The notes below the pieces were generated by a model. The model worked only from the letters and a program-made list of their open reading frames with translations, searched no databases and was not told the DNA's origin. From assembly GCF_026000435.1 (NCBI RefSeq), contig NZ_AP026763.1:372001-436000 (forward strand): DNA of 64,000 nucleotides. Reading direction: 5' to 3'. Of the stretch, positions 52,357-60,453 are shown one piece after another. Every line of letters starts with the position of its first letter. Position 1 is the first letter of the stretch. The position numbers were made by a program, and so were the translations under genes. This stretch comes from Vibrio sp. STUT-A11. GTDB lineage: Bacteria; Pseudomonadota; Gammaproteobacteria; Enterobacterales; Vibrionaceae.

Positions 52357-53322
52357 TTAAGCGGTCATGTTCGCGAACAGGTAAACTTGGTAGCCAATGA
52401 AGCAAGCAAAAAGAACAGCGCCTTCCACACGGTTAATGCTACGAGATCTGCCCAAACACATTGCAACCAGCAGTAGCGAAACGCCCAGCATGACCCAGAA
52501 GTCACGACCCATTGCGTACTCGCTTAACATGGATGGATTGATGATGCCAGGGATGCCCATTACCGCGAGAATATTGAATACGTTCGAGCCAATGATGTTA
52601 CCCACTGCCATGTCATCTTCACCTTTTAGCACCCCAGCAAGAGAAGCGGCAAGTTCTGGCAGACTGGTACCAATAGCGATGATGGTTAAGCCGATCACGA
52701 GATCGCTCATACCAAAATGCTTAGCAATGATAACCGCGTTATCCACCAAAATGTTCGCTGACACAGGCAGCAACACTAAACCAAGTACTACCCAGATCGC
52801 GGCTTTTGAGTTGCTTACACCTTCTGGGATTTCAGACTCCTGATCATTGAGGAAGGCGTCACCCGATTTTTGCTCTTTGCGGCTGATCTGCAACATCACA
52901 AATAAAAATGCACCGAACAACACAAACAGTAGGGCACCTTCGTAAAAGCCGAGGTGGTTATTCCACAGTATTGCACCAGCGATCAACGTGACTGCTATCA
53001 TCAAAGGCAGTTCACGACGAATAACTCCAGAACTGATCGAAAGGGGCTTTATAAGCGCGGTGATCCCCAGAATTAAGGCGATATTCGCAATGTTAGAACC
53101 CAGCACGTTACCGACTGCAGTGTCGGTTTTACCATCCAATGCGGCGGTGGCGGATACCATCATTTCTGGCGCTGATGAACCCATAGCCAGGATTGTCATA
53201 CCAATCACAAGAGGTGAAATGCCAACGTTGCGGGCTATGGCTGCAGAACCAAAAACTAATTTATCTGCACTCCAGACAAGTAAAACAAGACCGACGATAA
53301 GCAACGCTACGGCTTCGAGCAT
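52357..53322 (-). CDS. yrbG: Calcium/sodium antiporter (YrbG family)
   Basis: A polytopic inner-membrane exchanger of 321 residues with about ten helices and two inverted sodium/calcium exchanger repeats. The alpha motifs are GSSAPEMMVS...GNVLGSNIANI (about 48-85) and GTSLPELAAS...GNIIGSNVFNI (about 213-250). The ion specificity in this organism is not shown. It is the first gene of the yrbG-kdsD-lpt-rpoN run, diverging from mlaF. Confidence 0.92.
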   Translation of the reverse strand: MLEAVALLIVGLVLLVWSADKLVFGSAAIARNVGISPLVIGMTILAMGSSAPEMMVSATAALDGKTDTAVGNVLGSNIANIALILGITALIKPLSISSGVIRRELPLMIAVTLIAGAILWNNHLGFYEGALLFVLFGAFLFVMLQISRKEQKSGDAFLNDQESEIPEGVSNSKAAIWVVLGLVLLPVSANILVDNAVIIAKHFGMSDLVIGLTIIAIGTSLPELAASLAGVLKGEDDMAVGNIIGSNVFNILAVMGIPGIINPSMLSEYAMGRDFWVMLGVSLLLVAMCLGRSRSINRVEGAVLFACFIGYQVYLFANMTA

Positions 53323-53779
53323 GATAATTCCTAACTATTAAATGAGAGTGATGAGTAACCGCTAATTTTGACCTTTTGCAGCGGAAAATGGAAGATAAAC
53401 AACGAATAAATTAAAGGTTAGTAACGAAATTGTGTTTAGTTTTCTTTCAATTAATCACTACTGTTAAAGCAATGATTCTGCATTCAGATTTAAATATTAA
53501 GCCATGACTCTGTCCTTGTTCATCAAGAATTGATTGAATTTGACCAACTTTATTTAATCGAACAGTGCTTTTAATTCGCAGCCAATGTGCTTATGATTGC
53601 AGCCTAATAAATGAACCAAAGCCGTTTTTCGCTTTCTAACCACCGCTCTTGTATACGAAGGTTGTCAATCATACGCCTTAACGTTGTTGGAGCACGATGG
53701 TTACAAATTAAAAACATTCGGACGTGAGTTGGCTTGATGATACAGCGAGTTCCAACGCTCCGATAGTAGAAGGGATGAT
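53323..53779. promoter_or_regulatory. Divergent 457-bp promoter region between yrbG and mlaF
   Basis: No gene is visible. A plausible sigma-70 promoter toward mlaF is TTGATT (53530-53535), 17-nt spacer, TTTAAT (53553-53558); this leaves a long leader of about 220 bases. AAGGGATGAT just before 53780 gives the ribosome-binding site. I found no strong hairpin or repeat. Confidence 0.4.
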
Positions 53780-54583
53780 ATGTCGAACAACGATTTAGTC
53801 ACCGTTAACAATCTCACTTTTTCACGCGGAAATCGCACGATCTTTGATGGTATCGATCTGCACGTTCCTGAAGGTAAAGTGACCGCAATTATGGGGCCAT
53901 CGGGAATCGGTAAGACCACGCTGTTACGCTTGATTGGCGGTCAGTTGTACCCCGAACAAGGCGAGATCTGGTTTGATGGTGATAACATTCCAACCCTGTC
54001 GCGCAAAAAACTTTATCATGCTCGGAAGAAGATGAGCATGCTATTCCAGTCTGGCGCCTTGTTCACGGATCTGAACGTATTCGATAACGTTGCTTTCCCT
54101 CTTCGTGAACATACCAATCTTTCAGAAGACTTGATTCGTTCAATGGTACTGCTCAAGCTGGAAGCGGTTGGCCTGCGCGGTGCGGCTCAATTAATGCCAA
54201 GTGAACTCTCTGGCGGTATGGCACGTCGCGCAGCATTGGCCAGAGCGATTGCTCTTGATCCTGATTTGATCATGTATGACGAGCCATTTGTTGGACAAGA
54301 CCCTATCACCATGGGCGTCCTGGTCGAACTTATCAGTAACTTGAACCAAGCTTTAGGCTTGACGTCTATTGTTGTTTCTCATGATGTGCCTGAAGTGATG
54401 AGCATTGCCGATTGGGTTTATCTGATGGCGGATGGCAAAATCATCGCTTTTGGTACGCCAGATGATCTAAAACAGAACCCTGACCCTCGTGTACAGCAGT
54501 TCTTGCAAGGGGACGCAGATGGACCGGTGCCGTTTCGCTTCCCTTCTCAAAGTATCGAAAAGGATCTATTTGATGGTCGATAA
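53780..54583 (+). CDS. mlaF: Phospholipid transport ATPase MlaF
   Basis: MlaF powers the MlaFEDB complex, which moves phospholipids between inner membrane and MlaC to keep outer-membrane asymmetry. Walker A is GPSGIGKTTLL (about residues 38-48), the signature LSGGMARRAAL is near 146-156, and Walker B LIMYDEPFVG near 167-176. It is 267 residues long. Its last 11 nt overlap mlaE. Confidence 0.97.
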   Translation: MSNNDLVTVNNLTFSRGNRTIFDGIDLHVPEGKVTAIMGPSGIGKTTLLRLIGGQLYPEQGEIWFDGDNIPTLSRKKLYHARKKMSMLFQSGALFTDLNVFDNVAFPLREHTNLSEDLIRSMVLLKLEAVGLRGAAQLMPSELSGGMARRAALARAIALDPDLIMYDEPFVGQDPITMGVLVELISNLNQALGLTSIVVSHDVPEVMSIADWVYLMADGKIIAFGTPDDLKQNPDPRVQQFLQGDADGPVPFRFPSQSIEKDLFDGR

Positions 54584-55364
54584 CTTTATTCATTTTGTCG
54601 CTTCATTAGGTAAACGTACATTATCCATCTGTGAAGCTTTTGGCCGAGCAACGTTAATGCTGTTGGGGGCGCTGTTAGCAAAGCCTCAGCCGACGAAAGG
54701 TTTTCCTTTGCTCGTCAAACAGCTTTACTCCGTAGGTGTTCAGTCGCTTGCTATTATCGTCGTATCCGGCTTATTTATCGGTATGGTATTGAGTCTGCAA
54801 GGTTATGTTGTCCTGGTGGATTACGGTGCAGAAGGTAGCCTTGGCCAAATGGTTGCGCTTTCTTTGCTGCGTGAACTTGGACCGGTTGTAACCGCATTGC
54901 TGTTTGCTGGCCGCGCAGGCTCTGCGTTGACGGCTGAAATTGGCTTGATGAAAGCGACAGAACAGCTCTCCAGCTTGGAAATGATGGCGGTGGATCCGTT
55001 GAAGCGAGTCATTGCTCCGCGTTTTTGGGCTGGCGCTATCTCCATGCCTCTGCTGGCAATGATCTTCATGGCGGTTGGTATCTGGGGCGCTCAGCTTGTT
55101 GGGGTAGACTGGAAAGGGGTCGACCACGGCAGTTTTTGGGCGGCGATGCAATCTTCTGTCGAACTGGGGCAGGACATTGGCAACAGTATGATCAAATGCT
55201 TTGCGTTTGCAATTACCGTTACCTGGATCGCTCTGTTTAATGGCTATGATGCGATTCCGACCTCGGAAGGGATCAGCCGAGCAACTACACGCACTGTTGT
55301 GCATTCTTCTTTAGCAGTACTGGGGCTAGACTTTGTACTGACAGCATTGATGTTTGGGAACTAA
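54573..55364 (+). CDS. mlaE: Phospholipid transport permease MlaE
   Basis: The inner-membrane permease of the Mla system, 263 residues with about five helices. It carries the family motifs LFAGRAGSALTAEIGLMKAT (about 111-130) and MMAVDPLKRVIAPRFWA (about 138-154). I start it at ATG 54573, inside the end of mlaF; the frame is open 28 codons further but that would lie within mlaF coding without support. It is followed by mlaD after two bases. Confidence 0.96.
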   Translation: MVDNFIHFVASLGKRTLSICEAFGRATLMLLGALLAKPQPTKGFPLLVKQLYSVGVQSLAIIVVSGLFIGMVLSLQGYVVLVDYGAEGSLGQMVALSLLRELGPVVTALLFAGRAGSALTAEIGLMKATEQLSSLEMMAVDPLKRVIAPRFWAGAISMPLLAMIFMAVGIWGAQLVGVDWKGVDHGSFWAAMQSSVELGQDIGNSMIKCFAFAITVTWIALFNGYDAIPTSEGISRATTRTVVHSSLAVLGLDFVLTALMFGN

Positions 55365-55366
55365 TC

Positions 55367-55855
55367 ATGCAACAAACACGTAAAACAGAATTATGGGTTG
55401 GCAGCTTTGTATTAGCGGGAATTTGCGCGATTCTTGTGATGATTTTTCAAGTTGCTGACGTAAAAAGTATGGGCTCTGGTGATACTTACACCCTCAAAGC
55501 CGAGTTTGATAATATTGGTAGTTTGAAAGTCCGCTCCCCGGTTAAGGTTGGCGGTGTGGTTATCGGTCGAGTGAGTAATATTACCCTCAACCCAGATAAC
55601 CTGTTGCCAGAAGTCAGCCTTTCGATCAACAGCCAATACAATCAGTTCCCTGAAACATCGAGTGTACAGATTTTGACTTCGGGACTGATTGGTGAGCAAT
55701 ACATTGGCTTAGTGCCTGGTTTCGTTTTTGATGACGAAGTGATGTTGGTTGACGGTGATACCATCGAAGACACCAAGTCTGCTTTAGTACTTGAAGACTT
55801 AATTGGTCAGGTGCTTTACAGCGTGGGCGGCTCAGACGATTCAAGTAAGGAATAA
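55367..55855 (+). CDS. mlaD: Phospholipid-binding MCE protein MlaD
   Basis: MlaD is anchored by one N-terminal helix (about residues 9-27, ELWVGSFVLAGICAILVMIF) and forms the periplasmic hexamer of the complex. Its MCE domain covers about 38-118 (KAEFDNIGSLKVRSPVKVGG, GLIGEQYIGL). It is 162 residues long, slightly shorter than the E. coli protein (183), with a shorter C-terminus. Confidence 0.95.
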   Translation: MQQTRKTELWVGSFVLAGICAILVMIFQVADVKSMGSGDTYTLKAEFDNIGSLKVRSPVKVGGVVIGRVSNITLNPDNLLPEVSLSINSQYNQFPETSSVQILTSGLIGEQYIGLVPGFVFDDEVMLVDGDTIEDTKSALVLEDLIGQVLYSVGGSDDSSKE

Positions 55856-55857
55856 CT

Positions 55858-56496
55858 ATGTTGAAGAGATTACTACTTTCGGTTGTCGCGGTTTTGGCAG
55901 CTTTTAATTTGAATGCGGCAGAAGTTGATAAAACTCAGCCTTATCAAATGATGAAGCAAGTGTCAGAAGTGACGTTCGATCGCTTAAAAGCGGAGCAGCC
56001 AAAAATTAAACAAGATCCTAACCACCTAAAAGTGGTTGTGGAAGAAGAGTTGATGCCATACGTCAACTACCGTTACGCTGCATTAAAATTGTTAGGTCCA
56101 AACCTCAAAGGGACTAAACGTGAAGATGTCCTAGAGTTTATTGATGCGTTTCATGGCTACTTGATTGCGTCTTACGCGCAGGTGTTAACTCAATACAGCG
56201 ATCAACAAATTCAGTTTGGTCCGGAGCCAAAACTTGATCCATCTGATCGAATCACCAGTGTCAAAGTCGATATCATTGACGCGCCGCGTCCCAATATCAA
56301 ACTTGAATTCAAGCTACGTAAAGATAACAAAACCGGTGAATGGGAAGCGTTCGATATGATTGCTGAAGGCATAAGCTTGCTATCAAGCAAGCAGTCGGAG
56401 TGGAACTCGAAAATTCGTCAGGATGGTATTTTAGCGGTAGCGAAGGATCTTGAGAAATTGGCGGCGGAACCGATTCGTTTTGAGGCGAAAAAGTAA
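55858..56496 (+). CDS. mlaC: Periplasmic phospholipid carrier MlaC
   Basis: MlaC shuttles phospholipids between the outer-membrane MlaA complex and MlaFEDB. The signal peptide covers residues 1-20 (LLLSVVAVLAAFNLNA). The mature part begins AEVDKTQPYQMMKQ and has the family's central block LMPYVNYRYAALKLLG. It is 212 residues long. It lies two bases after mlaD; its last base is shared with the start of mlaB. Confidence 0.95.
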   Translation: MLKRLLLSVVAVLAAFNLNAAEVDKTQPYQMMKQVSEVTFDRLKAEQPKIKQDPNHLKVVVEEELMPYVNYRYAALKLLGPNLKGTKREDVLEFIDAFHGYLIASYAQVLTQYSDQQIQFGPEPKLDPSDRITSVKVDIIDAPRPNIKLEFKLRKDNKTGEWEAFDMIAEGISLLSSKQSEWNSKIRQDGILAVAKDLEKLAAEPIRFEAKK

Positions 56497-56816
56497 TGGC
56501 GCAGTCTCACGCTCAGTGGAACTTAACCACAAATAAACTGAAGCTCTCTGGAGCGCTGGACCGAGATTCAGTGCCTTCATTGTGGGTACATGCTCTGCAA
56601 TGGAAGCCTTCTCAAGCGGAGATTGAGTGTTCGCTAGAAGATGTGGTGCGAGTCGACTCTGCGGGAATGGTGATGTTAATTCACTTATTAGAGCATGCAA
56701 AAAAGCAAAACTGTCATATAATGCTCAGTTTCGTGCCCGCGCAACTGCGCACTCTGTTTCAACTAAGTAACGTTGAATCGTTAGTGGACAAACACATACA
56801 GAATTATCAGGGGTAA
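56496..56816 (+). CDS. mlaB: STAS-domain protein MlaB
   Basis: A small cytoplasmic STAS protein (106 residues) that binds MlaF and is needed for the activity of the complex. The conserved segment VVRVDSAGMVMLIHLLEHA (about 49-67) holds the helix-dipole Ser region of STAS folds. Overlap with mlaC by one base and a 3-bp gap to ibaG place it firmly in the operon. Confidence 0.92.
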   Translation: MAQSHAQWNLTTNKLKLSGALDRDSVPSLWVHALQWKPSQAEIECSLEDVVRVDSAGMVMLIHLLEHAKKQNCHIMLSFVPAQLRTLFQLSNVESLVDKHIQNYQG

Positions 56817-56819
56817 ATT

Positions 56820-57074
56820 GTGGACAGCGCAAAAGTACAACAGTTATTAGAAGAAGCACTAAACCTTCAAGAAGTGCATGTGAAAGGTGAAGGTAGCCAC
56901 TATGAAGTGGTTGCTGTTGATGCTTGCTTTGATGGAATGAGCCGCGTCAAGAAGCAACAATTAATTTATGCTCCTCTGATGGAATACATCCAGCGTAATG
57001 ACATTCATGCATTATCAATTAAAGCGTTCACACCAGAAGAGTGGGCTCGTGATAAGAAACTGATGTCGCTTTAA
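56820..57074 (+). CDS. ibaG: BolA-family protein IbaG
   Basis: An 84-residue BolA-like protein, which in V. cholerae and E. coli partners with a monothiol glutaredoxin in iron-sulfur handling and influences envelope integrity. The motif GEGSHYEVVAVDACFDGMSR (about 22-41) carries the conserved His and the BolA helix-turn region FDGMSRVKKQQ. It starts at GTG 56820, between mlaB and murA, its standard place. Confidence 0.93.
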   Translation: MDSAKVQQLLEEALNLQEVHVKGEGSHYEVVAVDACFDGMSRVKKQQLIYAPLMEYIQRNDIHALSIKAFTPEEWARDKKLMSL

Positions 57075-57083
57075 GGTTTATTG

Positions 57084-58349
57084 ATGGAAAAGTTTCGAGT
57101 TATTGGGTCAGACAAACCGTTAGTCGGTGAGGTGACCATTTCAGGTGCAAAAAACGCAGCACTGCCGATTTTATTTGCGTCTATTTTGGCTGAAGAGCCA
57201 GTAGAAGTGGCTAACGTGCCTCACCTTCGTGATATTGATACAACCATGGAATTGCTTAAGCGTTTAGGCGCTAAAGTAGACCGTAACGGTTCGGTTCACG
57301 TCGATCCAAGCAGCATCAATGAATACTGTGCACCTTATGATTTGGTGAAAACCATGCGTGCTTCAATCTGGGCTTTAGGCCCTCTAGTTGCGCGTTTTGG
57401 CCAAGGTCAGGTTTCTTTACCTGGTGGTTGTGCGATCGGTGCTCGTCCGGTTGATCTACACATTACGGGTCTAGAACAACTAGGCGCAACCATCATTTTA
57501 GAAGATGGTTACGTAAAAGCAGAAGTCGATGGTCGCCTGAAGGGCGCGCATATCGTGATGGATAAAGTGAGCGTAGGCGCCACTATTACTGTTATGTGTG
57601 CGGCGACACTTGCTGAAGGCAAAACTACACTAGATAACGCCGCTCGTGAACCTGAGATTGTGGACACGGCGGAGTTCCTAAACAAACTGGGTGCAAAAAT
57701 CACTGGCGCTGGCACTGATACCATCACGATTGAAGGTGTTGAACGTCTTGGCGGTTGTAAGCACAGTGTGGTTGCTGATCGTATTGAAACGGGAACATTC
57801 CTCGTTGCTGCAGCGGTATCTGGCGGTAAAGTTGTGTGTCGCAATACCAACGCACATTTGCTTGAAGCTGTTCTAGCGAAGCTAGAAGAGGCGGGCGCTT
57901 TGGTCGAAACCGGTGAAGACTGGATTTCTGTGGATATGACTGATCGTGAGCTAAAAGCCGTGACTGTTCGTACTGCTCCGCACCCGGGTTTCCCAACAGA
58001 CATGCAAGCGCAGTTCACACTATTGAACATGATGGCGAAAGGCGGCGGCGTAATCACGGAAACCATTTTTGAAAACCGTTTTATGCACGTTCCGGAACTG
58101 ATGCGCATGGGCGCTAAAGCAGAGATCGAAGGCAACACAGTTATCTGTGGTGACGTGGAATCTTTGAGCGCTGCACAAGTAATGGCAACGGACTTACGTG
58201 CTTCTGCAAGTCTGGTTATTGCTGGTTGTATTGCGAAAGGCGAAACCATCGTCGATCGTATCTACCACATCGACCGTGGTTACGACAAAATTGAAAATAA
58301 ACTGGCTGCACTTGGCGCAAATATTGAGCGCGTGAGCGTGACAAGTTAA
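57084..58349 (+). CDS. murA: UDP-N-acetylglucosamine 1-carboxyvinyltransferase MurA
   Basis: MurA catalyses the first committed step of peptidoglycan synthesis, adding enolpyruvate to UDP-GlcNAc. The active-site Cys is in LPGGCAIGARPVDLH (about residue 116), the fosfomycin target in typical enzymes, so sensitivity of the enzyme is expected. KNAALP (about 22-27) is also present. The start is ATG 57084 with AAGG seven bases upstream. It is 421 residues long and is followed by a terminator. Confidence 0.98.
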   Translation: MEKFRVIGSDKPLVGEVTISGAKNAALPILFASILAEEPVEVANVPHLRDIDTTMELLKRLGAKVDRNGSVHVDPSSINEYCAPYDLVKTMRASIWALGPLVARFGQGQVSLPGGCAIGARPVDLHITGLEQLGATIILEDGYVKAEVDGRLKGAHIVMDKVSVGATITVMCAATLAEGKTTLDNAAREPEIVDTAEFLNKLGAKITGAGTDTITIEGVERLGGCKHSVVADRIETGTFLVAAAVSGGKVVCRNTNAHLLEAVLAKLEEAGALVETGEDWISVDMTDRELKAVTVRTAPHPGFPTDMQAQFTLLNMMAKGGGVITETIFENRFMHVPELMRMGAKAEIEGNTVICGDVESLSAAQVMATDLRASASLVIAGCIAKGETIVDRIYHIDRGYDKIENKLAALGANIERVSVTS

Positions 58350-58378
58350 ACTGCACAGCAGATGATTTGGATATGAAG

Positions 58379-58405
58379 AGCCGAAACTCAGGTTTCGGCT
58401 TTTTT
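58379..58405 (+). terminator. Terminator of the mla-murA operon
   Basis: AGCCGAAAC (58379-58387) and GTTTCGGCT (58392-58400) form a GC-rich stem around a short loop, followed by a run of T. It ends the mlaFEDCB-ibaG-murA unit. Confidence 0.9.
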
Positions 58406-58476
58406 ATATCACTCTCTTTTCCAAAGTAGAGAGTTAATAGCTGTATCTGGCAGAAGCCGGTTTCTGGAGAATAAGA

Positions 58477-59202
58477 ATGATTGCACTGTTACGTGTATTT
58501 GCTATCGCAATTTTCGCTATTGTGATGTTTGTTGGTGGTTGTGGTTACTGCCTGTTAAGTCCACGAAACCCTAAACACGTATTCACGTTTGGCCGTCTGT
58601 TTGCCAAGATGTCACGTGTTTTTGGGGTGAAACTTGAACTTCGTCTTCCTGAAGATGCTTACTCTCGTGGTCAACATATCTATATTGCAAACCACCAAAA
58701 CAACTGGGACATGTTTACTGTTTCTGCAGCAGTTACGCCAAAGGTGGTTACGGTCGGTAAAAAAAGCCTGGCGTGGATGCCTTTATTCGGCCAGCTTTAC
58801 TGGTTGACGGGTAACATTCTGATTGACCGTGCTAACCGCTCAAAAGCGAAAGGCACGATTGATCAGGTAGTAAATAGCATGAAAGAGAGTGACGTGTCGG
58901 TGTGGATGTTCCCTGAAGGTACGCGTTCTCGTGGTCGTGGTTTGTTGCCATTTAAAACCGGTGCATTTCATGCTGCGATTGGTGCACAGGTGCCAATTAT
59001 TCCTATTGTTTGTAGTTCTACTGACAAACTGAAACTGAATCGCTGGAATAACGGTCACGTCATTGTGGAAATGCTGCCACCAGTGAGCACAGAAGGCTGT
59101 ACCAAGGAAGGTATTCGTCAATTAGCGAACACTTGCCGTGAGCAGATGAAAGAGAAGCTGCAACAGTTGGATGAAGAAGTGAAACAGCGTAACGCGGCTT
59201 AA
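58477..59202 (+). CDS. plsC: 1-acyl-sn-glycerol-3-phosphate acyltransferase (PlsC-type)
   Basis: Makes phosphatidic acid from lysophosphatidic acid at the inner membrane. The acyltransferase signature NHQNNWD (HX4D; His about residue 72) and the FPEGTRSRGRG block (about 146-156) are both present. The N-terminus is a hydrophobic anchor (ALLRVFAIAIFAIVMFVGG). It is 241 residues long, the usual size for PlsC. More than one PlsC-like protein can exist in a vibrio, so the assignment as the main enzyme is likely but not proven. Confidence 0.87.
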   Translation: MIALLRVFAIAIFAIVMFVGGCGYCLLSPRNPKHVFTFGRLFAKMSRVFGVKLELRLPEDAYSRGQHIYIANHQNNWDMFTVSAAVTPKVVTVGKKSLAWMPLFGQLYWLTGNILIDRANRSKAKGTIDQVVNSMKESDVSVWMFPEGTRSRGRGLLPFKTGAFHAAIGAQVPIIPIVCSSTDKLKLNRWNNGHVIVEMLPPVSTEGCTKEGIRQLANTCREQMKEKLQQLDEEVKQRNAA

Positions 59203-59222
59203 TCGTCCAAATATAAGCATAT

Positions 59223-59253
59223 AAAAATGGGTAGCTCAGGCTACCCATTTTTT
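59223..59253 (+). terminator. Terminator of plsC
   Basis: ATGGGTAGC (59227-59235), loop TCAG and GCTACCCAT (59240-59248) followed by TTTTT. A-tract on the other side allows action in both directions. Confidence 0.92.
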
Positions 59254-59259
59254 ATCTGT

Positions 59260-59392
59260 GTCATTCCGAGGAGCCTTAGCGACATCAGGAATCTACGAAC
59301 ATCAAACTCGTTGCAGGAATGAACACTTTCAACACCGCCACTCTCGGTAAGCAGATCCTGAATCACGCTCCTTCGTCGCTGTTCAGGAAGAC
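59260..59392 (+). repeat. Two-hairpin interspersed repeat, copy 5
   Basis: It starts GTCATTCCGAGGAGCC and ends TTCAGGAAGAC. The right hairpin interior CACGCTCCTTCGTCGCTG is unchanged from copies 1, 3 and 4, the left hairpin has diverged while keeping ATTCC/GGAAT. It lies between plsC and ridA, tail to tail, without CCTAGG arms. Confidence 0.85.
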
Positions 59393-59456
59393 GGAGTGTT
59401 TGAATTCAGCAAGCTGTATCGTCGTATTTGGCGTTCTAACTCACAGGTTCGAGGTA

Positions 59457-59846
59457 TTATTTGCGAACCGCGATAGCTTCGATTTCGATACCAACATCTT
59501 TAGGCAGGCGAGCAACTTCAACACAAGAGCGAGCAGGGTAGTTTGCTACTTGGTGCTCGTCGAAGAATTTGCCGTACACTTCGTTCACTGTGCCGAAGTC
59601 GTTTAGGTCTTTAACGAAAACTGTTAACTTCACGATATCTGTTACTGTAAGACCTGAAGACTCAACGACAGCTTTTACGTTTTCTAGAGACTGACGCGCT
59701 TGTTCTGCGATATCCGCAGATACTTCACCTGTTGCAGGGTTAACAGGGATTTGGCCAGAAGTAAGAACCATGTTGCCAAGATCTACGCCTTGTACGTAAG
59801 GGCCGATTGCTGCTGGTGCTGATTCCGTGTGAAGTACTTTTGTCAT
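59457..59846 (-). CDS. ridA: Enamine/imine deaminase RidA
   Basis: RidA removes reactive 2-aminoacrylate formed by threonine/serine dehydratase reactions. The 129-residue protein has the family block GNMVLTSGQIPVNPATGE (about 24-41) and the active Arg in YPARSCVEVARLPKD (about 102-116). It follows pyrI on the same strand after 130 bp and a terminator, an arrangement common in vibrios. Confidence 0.96.
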   Translation of the reverse strand: MTKVLHTESAPAAIGPYVQGVDLGNMVLTSGQIPVNPATGEVSADIAEQARQSLENVKAVVESSGLTVTDIVKLTVFVKDLNDFGTVNEVYGKFFDEHQVANYPARSCVEVARLPKDVGIEIEAIAVRK

Positions 59847-59916
59847 TTTATTTGTTCCATCTGTTTTAGCGAATAAAGAGTTTCAGTGTGCCTCTAAATC
59901 TATGGCAGGTAAAGAG

Positions 59917-59945
59917 CAAAATGCCCTGTAAATACAGGGCATTTG
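59917..59945 (-). terminator. Terminator of pyrBI
   Basis: AAATGCCCTGTA and TACAGGGCATTT (59919-59930 and 59933-59944) form a 12-bp stem; on the minus strand it is followed by TTTTGCTCTTT. It ends pyrBI before ridA. Confidence 0.8.
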
Positions 59946-59976
59946 AACTTATTAGAGGTCTGAAATGTTCCGTCGA

Positions 59977-60438
59977 TTATCGCTCGGTAACGATCTCTCT
60001 TGAGAATACTTTTTCACAGTATTTACACTTCAGGCGAATCTCTTCTTTCTTCTCAAATACCTTGAAGCTGCTTTCTACAGGTTCGTTGTGAGAAATACAG
60101 TTTGAGTTAGGGCATTCAAAGACATCGTTGATTCTTTCTGGCAGCTCTAACGCGAGCTTTTTCACTACTTGGTAGTTCTCGATTTGGTTCACCGTTGCGT
60201 GTGGAGCATACAGTGCCAACTTACTCGCCTGCTCTTCGTTGATGAAGACATTTTCAATTTTCAGCAAATCTTTATGACCCAGCGCTGACGACGGTAAATT
60301 AAGGCCGATGGTCACTTTCTGAGACGAGTTGTGCATATCGAACAACTTCAGCACTTTGATGCCGATTTGTGCCGGGATGTGATCGATGACGGTACCGTTT
60401 TTGATTGCTTCTACCTGCAATTGAGTTTCTTTAGCCAT
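59977..60438 (-). CDS. pyrI: Aspartate carbamoyltransferase regulatory chain
   Basis: PyrI binds CTP and ATP and holds the catalytic trimers of aspartate transcarbamoylase together. Its zinc site is visible as CPNSNC (about residues 111-116) and CKYCEKVF (about 139-146). It begins MAKETQLQVEAIKNGTVIDH, close to the E. coli chain, and has 153 residues. It lies 15 bp after pyrB, under the same attenuator. Confidence 0.97.
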   Translation of the reverse strand: MAKETQLQVEAIKNGTVIDHIPAQIGIKVLKLFDMHNSSQKVTIGLNLPSSALGHKDLLKIENVFINEEQASKLALYAPHATVNQIENYQVVKKLALELPERINDVFECPNSNCISHNEPVESSFKVFEKKEEIRLKCKYCEKVFSREIVTER

Positions 60439-60453
60439 GTTTATTCTCCTCGA

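Noticed and set aside
57509..58249. Antisense frame of 246 codons within murA
   Set aside because: A Ser/Pro/Thr-rich shadow of murA without recognisable motifs.
32700..59392. Integron attC sites (VCR)
   Set aside because: Copies do not flank cassette genes, lack the attC core motifs, and lie among conserved housekeeping genes.
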